A stretch of DNA of 12,194 nucleotides from Patescibacteria group bacterium (GCA_024654485.1 JANLHO010000009.1:1-12194), one strand, 5' to 3'; positions 6,295 through 11,795 are shown, numbered from the stretch's first letter. Program-made: numbers and translations. Notes: generated by a model from the letters alone, not told the origin.

Positions 6295-6918
6295 ATGAAA
6301 ACACATCAAATGTATCTTGGTCTTTCTGTAGCGACCATTCTCGCCGTCGTAGCGACGACCCTCGGCGGACTGAGCTTCGCGCAGACTGTTACGCCGCTAT
6401 CGTGCAGCGTCGCCACATCTACGGTGAACGCGAATCAGGCGGCAATCCTCACGGCCTCGGGTGGAAACGGTACCTACGTGTGGTCCGGTTCCAACCTGAA
6501 CATCACTAACGCCGTGGGTACGCAGTTCGCGGTAAGTTACCCGAACCCGGGCGTCTACACGGTAACGGTGGCCAGCGCCGGTCTCACCGACGACTGCACC
6601 TTCACGGTAGTCGCAGCCGCTAGCGGCGCGCTGACATGCTCGCCGGGAAGCCAGAGCGTCACGCTGGGACAAAACGCGTCCTTCAGCGCGACGGGAGGTA
6701 CCGGAGCCTACACCTGGTCCTCTCCAGACATCACGATTACCAACCCCAACGGCTCGGGATTCGTCGCTAGTTACGCCTCAACAGGGCTCAAGACCATGAC
6801 GGTCTCAAGCGGGGGCGTGAGCGACACCTGCGTGGTCAACGTCCTTGCAAGCGGCGGGAACTCTACTCCCCCCGCGACACCGGGACTTCCCAACACCGGG
6901 GGCGGCTACGGCATGTAG
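6295..6918 (+). CDS. Secreted two-repeat Ig/PKD-like protein with C-terminal LPNTG motif (probable sortase substrate)
   Basis: The 207-aa protein has a Sec signal peptide (MKTHQMYLGL..., likely cleavage after SFA at ~29). Two tandem beta-rich repeats follow, about 37-107 and 115-185, sharing C-(S)...(A/S)ATGGxGxYxWSs...ITN...G..F..SY...G..T.TV.S.G..D.C. In each repeat two cysteines are exactly 64 residues apart (37/101 and 115/179), which suggests one disulfide per domain. The fold looks like PKD or Ig-like. A Ser/Pro/Thr linker leads to LPNTG at 198-202, then only GGYGM. A canonical cell-wall sorting signal would need a hydrophobic segment and basic tail after LPxTG; neither is present, and the stop codon is clear. 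A sortase gene starts 39 bp downstream on the same strand, so the pair is probably co-transcribed and this is its likely substrate. No known homologue is claimed. Confidence 0.85.
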   Translation: MKTHQMYLGLSVATILAVVATTLGGLSFAQTVTPLSCSVATSTVNANQAAILTASGGNGTYVWSGSNLNITNAVGTQFAVSYPNPGVYTVTVASAGLTDDCTFTVVAAASGALTCSPGSQSVTLGQNASFSATGGTGAYTWSSPDITITNPNGSGFVASYASTGLKTMTVSSGGVSDTCVVNVLASGGNSTPPATPGLPNTGGGYGM

Positions 6919-6957
6919 CCACATCGCACGTCATACGCCGCGCGCCATTGAACTACT

Positions 6958-7587
6958 ATGAACACCGCATCAACAAGGAGAAAGTTTTCTTGGAGAAGCG
7001 CGTTCATCTGGGTCATTGGCGCGGGCGTTTTGGCGATTATACTCTCCATTTTCATACAGACCAGAGCATGGGATACATACTTCGCCTCCGCAATCTCTCC
7101 GCAAGTGGCCGGCATCGGATCCTCTTTTGAAGCGCCGGGAAAGCCGGCTCGGCTCATCATCCCCTCAATCGGCGTGGACGCGCACATCCAGAGCGTCGGA
7201 CTCTCGTGGCGTGGTAACGGCGAAATGGGCGTGCCGACCAATTTCACTGACGTAGCATGGTACAAGGACGGGCCGCGCCCCGGCATGCCGGGGAGCGCCG
7301 TCATAGACGGGCATGTGGACGGGAAAGACGTGCCGCAGGCCGTTTTCTACGACCTGGACAAGCTGCAGAAGGGCGACGAGGTGCGAGTGGTGGATGAAGA
7401 CGGACGTGTGCTTGTTTTCCGCGTCGTGGATATCAAGGTGTACGACTACGAAGCGCCGACAAGCGAGATCTTCTCCGCCGACGCCTCCAAGATGCGTCTC
7501 AACCTGATAACCTGCGTGGGCGATTGGATAGAAAGCAAGAATCTCTACGACGAGCGTCTGATTGTCTTCACGGAGCTTGTTGCGTAG
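6958..7587 (+). CDS. Class F-like sortase (transpeptidase)
   Basis: The 209-aa membrane-anchored cysteine transpeptidase has a basic N-terminus (STRRKFSWR), one membrane segment (~15-34) and an extracytoplasmic sortase domain (~62-209). Catalytic residues are visible: His119 in VIDGHVDG, Cys186 in LNLITCVGDW, and Arg200 in YDERLIVF. The motif set (IPSIGVDAHI, WYKDGPRPGMPGSAVIDGHVDG, AVFYDLDKLQKGDEV) fits class F sortases better than classes A or B. It probably cleaves the LPNTG protein encoded 39 bp upstream between Thr and Gly and joins it to an amine acceptor that is unknown here. No Shine-Dalgarno is seen before the ATG, consistent with co-transcription. The length is normal and no key residue is missing. 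Confidence 0.93.
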   Translation: MNTASTRRKFSWRSAFIWVIGAGVLAIILSIFIQTRAWDTYFASAISPQVAGIGSSFEAPGKPARLIIPSIGVDAHIQSVGLSWRGNGEMGVPTNFTDVAWYKDGPRPGMPGSAVIDGHVDGKDVPQAVFYDLDKLQKGDEVRVVDEDGRVLVFRVVDIKVYDYEAPTSEIFSADASKMRLNLITCVGDWIESKNLYDERLIVFTELVA

Positions 7588-7909
7588 CAGTGAGCCGATA
7601 GGCCCGCGCGCGACACCCCTCTACGCCCTCATGCGTCCCTCAATGATGCTCCGATGTAGGCGCTACACCAAGGGGAGTCCTTGGTCAGAGATGTTCTTCA
7701 TGGATTCCTCATGTAGGACGTGTAATCATGCAGTCAGAGGATACTCGCGTGAGTTGGCTAAGGCCAAGCGCAAATGTGTCCCCTATCGTATCGTATTGTC
7801 CAACTTGTTTTTCTTCCGTGCGGCAAAATCTGCCGACGATATGGTGGAAAGAAATTTGAGGTGATGCATTTTATATTATTTATATTATCAATAATAAATC
7901 TAATACGTT
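7588..7909 (+). other. 322-bp intergenic region without a convincing gene
   Basis: Contents: a hairpin ACCAAGG-GGAGT-CCTTGGT (about 7668-7686) without a T-tract; two small stems, TTGGC-TAAG-GCCAA near 7754 and CGGCA-AAATC-TGCCG near 7820; and a very AT-rich end (about 7868-7905, TATATTATTTATATTATC) that is the likely promoter zone of the three-gene membrane operon. An open frame from 7562 overlaps the sortase end and has unnatural composition. A small RNA is possible but unproven. Confidence 0.4.
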
Positions 7910-8158
7910 ATGGGTACTATCGCGTTTCTGGTTCTGGGCGGAGTGGCAGGCTGGCTTGCATCGCTGGTCATGCATACCGATGAACGACAAGGCATCATCT
8001 TAAATGTTATAGTTGGAGTGGTCGGTGCGTTTATCGGAGGATTTTTATTCAACATGTTTGGCGGCTCGGGCGTAACAGGATTCAACGTCTACAGTCTGCT
8101 TGTCGCCACACTCGGGGCTGTTATTCTTATCTGGTTGGTTAAAGTAATTCGCGGATAA
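7910..8158 (+). CDS. GlsB/YeaQ/YmgE-family small membrane protein
   Basis: The 82-aa protein is almost entirely hydrophobic, with three membrane segments (about 2-20, 28-48, 58-79). It has the family pattern: GTIAFLVLGGVAGWLASLVM, then a short charged loop (HTDERQG), ILNVIVGVVGAFIGGFLFNMFG, and a C-terminal LVATLGAVILIWLVKVIRG. The family (transglycosylase-associated, stress-responsive) has no settled biochemical function. It is the first gene of a tight plus-strand operon, 16 nt before the next ORF and followed by a YggT gene. The start at 7910 fits the family N-terminus. An AT-rich promoter-like region lies directly upstream. Confidence 0.92.
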   Translation: MGTIAFLVLGGVAGWLASLVMHTDERQGIILNVIVGVVGAFIGGFLFNMFGGSGVTGFNVYSLLVATLGAVILIWLVKVIRG

Positions 8159-8174
8159 AATCCGCATATCATTT

Positions 8175-8363
8175 ATGAAGGAATCATCTGGTGTAAATAC
8201 CGTACTCATTGTACTGCTCATTATCATCGTACTTGGAGGTATCTTTTGGTTCATGCGAGGTGGCGTGGAGCAAGAGGCGCAGGATCCGGGCATTGATCTC
8301 AATGTAAATCTCCCGGCCACCGATACCGGCGCAAGTGATGCGACACAGGGCGGCAGCCAGTAA
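8175..8363 (+). CDS. Small single-pass membrane protein, function unknown
   Basis: The 62-aa protein has one membrane segment (about residues 9-27, TVLIVLLIIIVLGGIFWFM), followed by a basic residue and an acidic, Thr/Ser/Gly-rich tail (VEQEAQDPGIDLNVNLPATDTGASD). The topology is probably a short cytoplasmic N-terminus with the tail outside. It is not recognised as a defined family. Its place between GlsB-like and YggT-like genes, 16 nt after one and 3 nt before the other, supports that it is expressed. No Shine-Dalgarno is visible, so translation probably depends on coupling or short spacing. Confidence 0.75.
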   Translation: MKESSGVNTVLIVLLIIIVLGGIFWFMRGGVEQEAQDPGIDLNVNLPATDTGASDATQGGSQ

Positions 8364-8366
8364 AAT

Positions 8367-8726
8367 ATGTACCCTTCAGAAAAAAGAGAAGTTACAACCC
8401 TCTATAGAGTGACCAGAGTGCTGTGGTATGTCTTCTACGCGCTGGAAGCCCTGCTCGGATTCCGCTTTGTGCTAAAGCTCTTCGCCGCGAATCCCGGTGC
8501 GGGTTTTACCGATCTCATTTACTCTCTGTCGGCAGTTCCTCTGGCTCCTTTCCGTCTTGTCTTCGGCTCGGACACCATCGGCTCAAGCGTCTTTGAATGG
8601 AGCACGCTTCTTGCAATGGTGGTGTATTGGGTCATCTTCTGGGGTATCGTAAAGGTATTCTTGATGAGCCGCCCGGTGAGTGCGAATAAGGCCGAAACAT
8701 CGCTGCAAGAACAAGACAACGCCTAG
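8367..8726 (+). CDS. YggT-family membrane protein
   Basis: The 119-aa protein has two hydrophobic blocks (about 18-42 and 80-104) around a central amphipathic part. The YggT pattern is present: VFYALEALLGFRFVLKLFAANPGAGFTDLIYSLSAVPLAPFRLVFG, then FEWSTLLAMVVYWVIFWGIVKVFLM. YggT proteins are linked to cell-envelope and osmotic functions in other bacteria, and the mechanism is unclear. It is the last gene of the three-gene operon, 3 nt after the 62-aa protein. No strong terminator follows; a half-copy of the GTCCGAGGG repeat with a six-T run at 8790-8810 may act as one. Confidence 0.88.
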   Translation: MYPSEKREVTTLYRVTRVLWYVFYALEALLGFRFVLKLFAANPGAGFTDLIYSLSAVPLAPFRLVFGSDTIGSSVFEWSTLLAMVVYWVIFWGIVKVFLMSRPVSANKAETSLQEQDNA

Positions 8727-8789
8727 TATGGGTTTGGCGGTCTCCCCTTGTATGGAAGTTGCCGGGTATCTGCGGTACTTTTCTTCACG

Positions 8790-8810
8790 TTAACCCTCGG
8801 ACAATTTTTT
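8790..8810 (+). repeat. GTCCGAGGG hairpin repeat, copy B (one arm only)
   Basis: GTTAACCCTCGGACAATTTTTT matches the loop, right arm and T-run of copy A (2287-2304), but the left arm is missing. It lies 64 nt past the YggT stop and 7 nt beyond the 3' end of the convergent cysteine-rich gene. Confidence 0.45.
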
Positions 8811-8816
8811 CGTGCG

Positions 8817-9632
8817 TTACGGCCTATCGGCACGCACTTTGTCGTTCTGCTTCCGCTTTGTCGTATGGTGTAGGGAGGACGTAGGCGGCGGCTTCATCAG
8901 CACCGCTTCAAAATCGCACTCCCCTTCGGGGGCGTTGATGTTCCACGCGATGGGAGAGGCGGGATTGGTGTTTTGGGCATCAAGATAACGGTAGATACAG
9001 CCGGTACCACAGAGGCCATTCCCCACTTCCCCGACCCTGTCCGGCTTTCCTTCCATGACCTTTCCGGCCTCTATTTCTTCCTCGGTGACGACCGGAAGCC
9101 CCTCGTCGTACTCGCAGCAACATAACTTGTACTTAGCGATAAAGGTGTCGGAGTACGCCGAGCCGAATTCCAGATGAACGGAGTGGCCGGAGAACGTGTA
9201 GCTTATCTTCCCCGGAGTCACCTCCACGTGCGCAAGAAGAACGACGAAAAGGCATTTCCCCCTATTGAGTGTCACCGCGTGTTTGACTTCGGCTCCTCCG
9301 ATGATAGACGGCTGTGTTATTTCAATTCCTGCGGCGCCCAGCGCTCCGGGGATGGGCTCCGGAAGATCATACAGATCGGAAAAGTCCGCAAGAGTGCAGG
9401 GGGGAAGGACATCAAGGTCTATCCCGGCTATGGCGCTGTCGCACTTGTCTAGCTCCGACTCGCTCGCGTCTTCCCGCGTATTTTCACACTCAAACGTTAT
9501 GCCCCCCTCCGCCCGCAGCGCTTCAAGCTCCGACGTGCGCGGCGTGAGAGTGAGGGTGGTACCCAGTATGTCCACGGAAACATTTTCAGGCCTCTGCACC
9601 CCCGTAATGGTGTACTCCCAAGAACACGACAT
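8817..9632 (-). CDS. Unrecognised 271-aa cysteine-rich protein
   Basis: The family is not recognised. The protein has 11 cysteines (3, 49, 64, 79, 127, 171-173, 208, 212, 239), including a CCC run and a CGTGC pair that could bind metal or form disulfides. There is no clear signal peptide and no membrane segment, although the CLFVVLLAHVEV stretch (127-138) is hydrophobic, probably a beta strand. The middle (~115-170) reads as beta-rich (HAVTLNRGKCLFVVLLAHVEVTPGKISYTFSGHSVHLEFGSAYSDTF). The C-terminus after ~245 is basic and Pro/Ser-rich (PPPTSSLHHTTKRKQND), probably disordered. The start at 9632 lacks a Shine-Dalgarno. Long, codon-consistent coding on the minus strand supports a real gene. It stands alone and divergent from the gene at 9769. 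Confidence 0.72.
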   Translation of the reverse strand: MSCSWEYTITGVQRPENVSVDILGTTLTLTPRTSELEALRAEGGITFECENTREDASESELDKCDSAIAGIDLDVLPPCTLADFSDLYDLPEPIPGALGAAGIEITQPSIIGGAEVKHAVTLNRGKCLFVVLLAHVEVTPGKISYTFSGHSVHLEFGSAYSDTFIAKYKLCCCEYDEGLPVVTEEEIEAGKVMEGKPDRVGEVGNGLCGTGCIYRYLDAQNTNPASPIAWNINAPEGECDFEAVLMKPPPTSSLHHTTKRKQNDKVRADRP

Positions 9633-9725
9633 ACGACTGGTATCTTCATATTACCCCACGATCGCGCCGGCCATCGCGCGCGGAAGGGGCAAAAGTTGAT
9701 AACTCATTCTGCACTGAACGGACGC

Positions 9726-9745
9726 CCGAGGGCTACCCTCGGACA
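9726..9745. repeat. GTCCGAGGG hairpin repeat, copy C
   Basis: CCGAGGG (9726-9732), loop CTA, CCCTCGG (9736-9742), then ACA as in copies A and B. It is a perfect 7-bp stem without a T-tract, immediately upstream of the promoter at 9756 in the divergent region. As an operator or repeat it is more plausible than as a terminator. Confidence 0.5.
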
Positions 9746-9755
9746 GGTCCGGAGG

Positions 9756-9768
9756 TATACTTAAGCGC
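9756..9768 (+). promoter_or_regulatory. -10 element 7 nt from the ATG at 9769
   Basis: TATACT (9756-9761) and exactly 7 nt to the ATG predict a leaderless transcript. No good -35 was found at 16-18 nt. A GGAGG at 9751-9755 would lie upstream of the predicted start and is 13 nt from the ATG, too far for a standard Shine-Dalgarno. Confidence 0.45.
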
Positions 9769-10053
9769 ATGAGTTTTGAGCAGAATCGTTTCCCCCAGCC
9801 GGCGCGGGGCCCGGAAGACGAAGGCGGTGCAGAGCGGATTCGCATCCCCGATAATGCATCTATCGGGGAGGGCGATAAGCGCGTCCGTGCATTGAAATTT
9901 TTAGAGGAAAAAGCAGGATGCGAGACATGGGGCGACGCTCGGCAACTTACTGCAGAAAAGCTGCGCGCCCTCGGGGCTGGGAGAACCACCTTGGAGCAGA
10001 TCCGGGAAGCGTTTGAGAATGCGGGAGAGCCGCTGCGCGAATCCGACGACTAA
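9769..10053 (+). CDS. Small protein with an RNA polymerase alpha-CTD-like helix-hairpin-helix domain
   Basis: The 94-aa protein has a disordered Pro/Glu/Gly-rich N-terminus (~1-35) and a compact helical domain (~36-86). This part, KRVRALKFLEEKAGCETWGD...LTAEKLRALGAGRTTLEQIREAF, follows the order of the RNA polymerase alpha C-terminal domain: a helix of the type S-V-R-A-L-N-x-L, a T-x-x-(E/D)L-like turn, then L-x-x-x-x-x-(G)-R-(K/T)-(S/T)-L-x-E-I. It lacks the alpha N-terminal domain. It may bind DNA or protein through the helix-hairpin-helix. The last codons (LRESDD) lie in an 18-bp sequence repeated at 2541-2558. The coding start is supported by TATACT 7 nt upstream. The domain call comes from pattern similarity by eye only. 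Confidence 0.7.
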   Translation: MSFEQNRFPQPARGPEDEGGAERIRIPDNASIGEGDKRVRALKFLEEKAGCETWGDARQLTAEKLRALGAGRTTLEQIREAFENAGEPLRESDD

Positions 10054-10060
10054 CCCGCCT
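10031..10060. repeat. Repeat tail copy overlapping the 3' end of the alpha-CTD-like gene
   Basis: The first 18 bases are identical to 2541-2558, and the rest is similar. It encodes the last residues LRESDD and spans the stop codon, so a repeat has either contributed the gene end or been copied from it. Confidence 0.55.
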
Positions 10061-10156
10061 AACCCCTCCCGGCGAAGCCAGTACCAACCCGGCGACTCAT
10101 CCCATGTCTGGCGGATCATAATATACCCTTCGTTCACGCGTAATGCTCGGCCAAGC

Positions 10157-10194
10157 AGCCCGCCCGTCCCGAGCGTGTCTGGGGGCTATTTTTT
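10157..10194 (+). terminator. Candidate terminator for the alpha-CTD-like gene
   Basis: AGCCC (10157-10161) pairs with GGGCT (10183-10187), with further C/G pairing inside, followed by A and six Ts (10189-10194). It overlaps the last codons of the convergent AbrB-like gene. The spacer from 10054 to 10156 shows no gene. Confidence 0.4.
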
Positions 10195-10371
10195 CCAGTC
10201 CTTGATGGTGATGGACTTCGCGCGCTCGTGTATGGTGAGTGCAAGCTTCTGGCGCTCCTTCCAGCCGAAAAGCCTGATGACCGCTTTGGGCAGCGTGACG
10301 GAGTATGAGCCGCCGCTCCCCGTCTTGGTGAGCGAGCGCGTGTTCTCCTTCCCCGCTTTGCGTCGTCCCAT
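10186..10371 (-). CDS. AbrB/SpoVT-type DNA-binding protein (antitoxin-like or regulator)
   Basis: The 61-aa protein matches the swapped-hairpin AbrB pattern: TRSLTKTGSGGSYSVTLPKAVIRLFGWKERQKLALTIHERAKSITIKDW. The GSYSVTLPKAVIRLFGW core corresponds to the usual G-x-(S/R)-x-x-(I/V)-(T/P)-(L/I)-P-K-x-(I/V)-(R)-x-x-L-G-(W/L) motif. Such proteins dimerise and bind DNA as transition-state regulators or as antitoxins. No toxin-like ORF is adjacent: the neighbours are the alpha-CTD-like gene and a CHRD-like gene, so a stand-alone regulator is more likely. Its promoter lies in a 34-bp perfect palindrome, strong sequence support for autorepression. The start at 10371 has TATACT 10 nt upstream, leaving a leader of about 3 nt. 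The stop codon overlaps a convergent terminator. Confidence 0.85.
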   Translation of the reverse strand: MGRRKAGKENTRSLTKTGSGGSYSVTLPKAVIRLFGWKERQKLALTIHERAKSITIKDWKK

Positions 10372-10381
10372 AGATACAGCC

Positions 10382-10428
10382 AGTATACATGAATAAATCC
10401 ATGGATTTATTCATGTATTTATTCATGT
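10382..10428 (-). promoter_or_regulatory. 34-bp perfect palindrome plus a third half-site over the AbrB-like promoter
   Basis: A perfect 34-bp palindrome spans 10385-10418, centred on CCATGG. The half-site ATTTATTCATGT occurs three times: plus strand 10405-10416 and, in tandem, 10417-10428, and minus strand at 10387-10398. The minus-strand -10 (TATACT, 10382-10387) abuts the left arm, and the -35 position falls inside the palindrome. Binding of the dimeric AbrB-like protein here would block its own transcription. Autoregulation is inferred. Confidence 0.75.
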
Positions 10429-10450
10429 ATTCCCATCCGGTGCATGTATG

Positions 10451-10491
10451 CAACAAAAACAACGGCTCCGGCGCAATGCCGGAGCCGTTGT
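10451..10491 (-). terminator. Strong intrinsic terminator of the CHRD-like gene
   Basis: A perfect 14-bp stem (10459-10472 with 10478-10491, core CGGCTCCGGC/GCCGGAGCCG) has a 5-nt loop, followed on the minus strand by TTTTTGTTG. It lies 31 nt after the stop codon at 10522. Confidence 0.85.
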
Positions 10492-10521
10492 GCAGCCGTA
10501 CTTTTATACAGATCGGCTTTT

Positions 10522-10968
10522 CTACTGCTCAATGTCGCCGCAAGCGACGTATACGCTCACCTCTTCTGCGGACTTGTGCACATTGAGTGCAAGTGGCAGC
10601 TGACCGAGGATTGCATCAAGCGAAACAGCAAGCGTCGTTTCCGACACGCCGTTCACCGGGAACTCAAGCGGATATACCACTCCTCCAATCTCGGCGCAGG
10701 AGCCAGTGTGAATGTGCGCCGGCTGAACAACACCTTCCGGTGCTCCGGTAAGGGTAAGGACAACGTTCGTGCTTCCCTCCACAGCAGTAAGGTTGGCAAA
10801 TCCCGACATGCCCGAGTCGTTTTGCTCGCCTAAGGAAACAATGATTGCCTGCGGCGCCTCCTGCTCCTCCTGTGCGCCAGGTACCCCTTCGGTCGATTGG
10901 CTCATAAACCAGATAATGCCCGCACCAACGACAACTACAACGATAACCCAAATAATTCCATTTTTCAT
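10522..10968 (-). CDS. Membrane-tethered CHRD-like protein
   Basis: The 148-aa protein has an N-terminal membrane anchor (MKNG, then IIWVIVVVVVGAGIIWFM, about 5-22), a Glu/Gln-rich linker (~27-40) and a beta-rich extracytoplasmic domain (~41-148). That domain contains PAHIHTGSCAEIGGVVYPLEFPVNG (from residue 83) and ALNVHKSAEEVSVYVACGDI, the pattern of CHRD domains, where AHIHxG is the hallmark. His85, His87 and His131 could bind metal, as in Cu/Zn superoxide dismutase-like folds, but a catalytic role is not established. Cys91 and Cys143 probably form a disulfide. An upstream in-frame ATG at 10983 would add MHIIH; 10968 is preferred because it gives a normal basic start to the anchor. No Shine-Dalgarno supports either. 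The gene is followed by a strong terminator and appears monocistronic. Confidence 0.82.
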   Translation of the reverse strand: MKNGIIWVIVVVVVGAGIIWFMSQSTEGVPGAQEEQEAPQAIIVSLGEQNDSGMSGFANLTAVEGSTNVVLTLTGAPEGVVQPAHIHTGSCAEIGGVVYPLEFPVNGVSETTLAVSLDAILGQLPLALNVHKSAEEVSVYVACGDIEQ

Positions 10969-11072
10969 ATGGATGATGTGCATTAATTTCTACTATGTAC
11001 TCTCACTAATATACCTTATATGGTAGCACACCTGTGGGCCAATTAGCTCCGGGGGTGGGGCTCGCTTCTACA

Positions 11073-11107
11073 TTCAAAAAATCCCCGCGGAGCGGGGATT
11101 TTTTGAA
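11073..11107. terminator. Symmetric (bidirectional) intrinsic terminator
   Basis: TCCCCGC (11082-11088), loop GGA, GCGGGGA (11092-11098), flanked by six As (11076-11081) and six Ts (11099-11104). It has a T-run after the GC stem on both strands and extends to a 16-bp perfect pairing. It begins 12 nt after the stop of the secreted protein at 11119 and would serve that gene on the minus strand. Confidence 0.88.
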
Positions 11108-11118
11108 GAATGTCTGCA

Positions 11119-11712
11119 TTACCGACTGTCCTTGCCAGTTTCTGCGAATCGGACACACTGCCCTTGGTTTTTGAAACCAAAGTCCTCCCAGCCGCCGTTC
11201 TTACAATCATTTTTCACCTCGGGGGCGCATGCGGGCACTTCCACCTCGTTCCAGTTTACGAACGGGTTCGGGTCGTCAACGCCTGCAATCACCCAGCTGA
11301 ATGTGCCGACAGACGATGCGTACGCCGATATGTCGGAGCTAAAGCTTGGCGTGCCAAAGCCATTCCATAGCGGCTGGTCATAGCTTCGCTCACCGCCGCC
11401 GAATACGTTCCAGGATACGGTCGTGTCAATTCCGAACGGACCGACTTCAAAACTCAGGCCCGAACCATCGGTCGGGATGTTGCCGGTCTGCACGGTGCTA
11501 CCATCATCTACCGTGAGCCACATGTTCCCAACTTTGTGCGTACCGGCAGGATTCGCGATAGATGCGGAAATGGTCGTCGGGCTACAGGTTTGAACGTCAG
11601 TCCCGACGACTGCACCGTTGTGTCCTGCGAACGCTAAGCTGACAAATCCCAAAGAAAGCAGGGCCGCAAGTGTTGCTACGGCAATCAATCTTGCTGATAT
11701 CGCTTTTGTCAT
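11119..11712 (-). CDS. Secreted protein with C-terminal CKNGGW...NQGQCV motif
   Basis: The 197-aa protein has a clear Sec signal peptide (MTKAISARLIAVATLAALLSLGFVSLAFA, probable cleavage before GHNG at ~29/30). The mature part is Gly/Ser/Asp/aromatic-rich and probably beta-structured (VGNMWLTVDDGSTVQTG, SFEVGPFGIDTTVSWNVFGGG, GTFSWVIAGVDDPNPFVNW). It ends with DCKNGGWEDFGFKNQGQCVRF (~169-189). That Cys-x-x-x-Gly-Trp ... Asn-Gln-Gly-Gln-Cys motif recurs at the C-termini of many exported bacterial proteins and probably forms a small disulfide-linked module of unknown role. The start at 11712 is chosen for the signal peptide; 11721 and 11766 are in frame and would lengthen the N-terminus. No substrate or partner is visible. 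A promoter lies upstream and a symmetric terminator downstream. Confidence 0.85.
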   Translation of the reverse strand: MTKAISARLIAVATLAALLSLGFVSLAFAGHNGAVVGTDVQTCSPTTISASIANPAGTHKVGNMWLTVDDGSTVQTGNIPTDGSGLSFEVGPFGIDTTVSWNVFGGGERSYDQPLWNGFGTPSFSSDISAYASSVGTFSWVIAGVDDPNPFVNWNEVEVPACAPEVKNDCKNGGWEDFGFKNQGQCVRFAETGKDSR

Positions 11713-11766
11713 AAATGTCATTTCGTTAGTGCTAATGAATAACAAGCGAATAATCGGCAGGCACAA

Positions 11767-11795
11767 TTTATAAAATTGATAAAAGTGCCTATCAG
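11767..11795 (-). promoter_or_regulatory. Candidate promoter of the secreted-protein gene
   Basis: Minus strand: CTGATA (11790-11795), a 17-nt spacer, TATAAA (11767-11772), giving a leader of about 50 nt to the ATG at 11712. An inverted repeat AGGCAC/GTGCCT brackets the -10. The rest of the gap up to 12002 (about 207 bp) holds no gene I can support. Confidence 0.45.

Noticed and set aside
7562..7864. Plus-strand open frame after the sortase
   Set aside because: It overlaps the sortase end out of frame, lacks a ribosome site, and has a Ser/Arg/Cys-rich composition typical of non-coding sequence.
10186..10371. Toxin-antitoxin pair
   Set aside because: The AbrB-like protein resembles antitoxins of that fold, but no PemK, PIN or other toxin-like ORF lies next to it on either strand.
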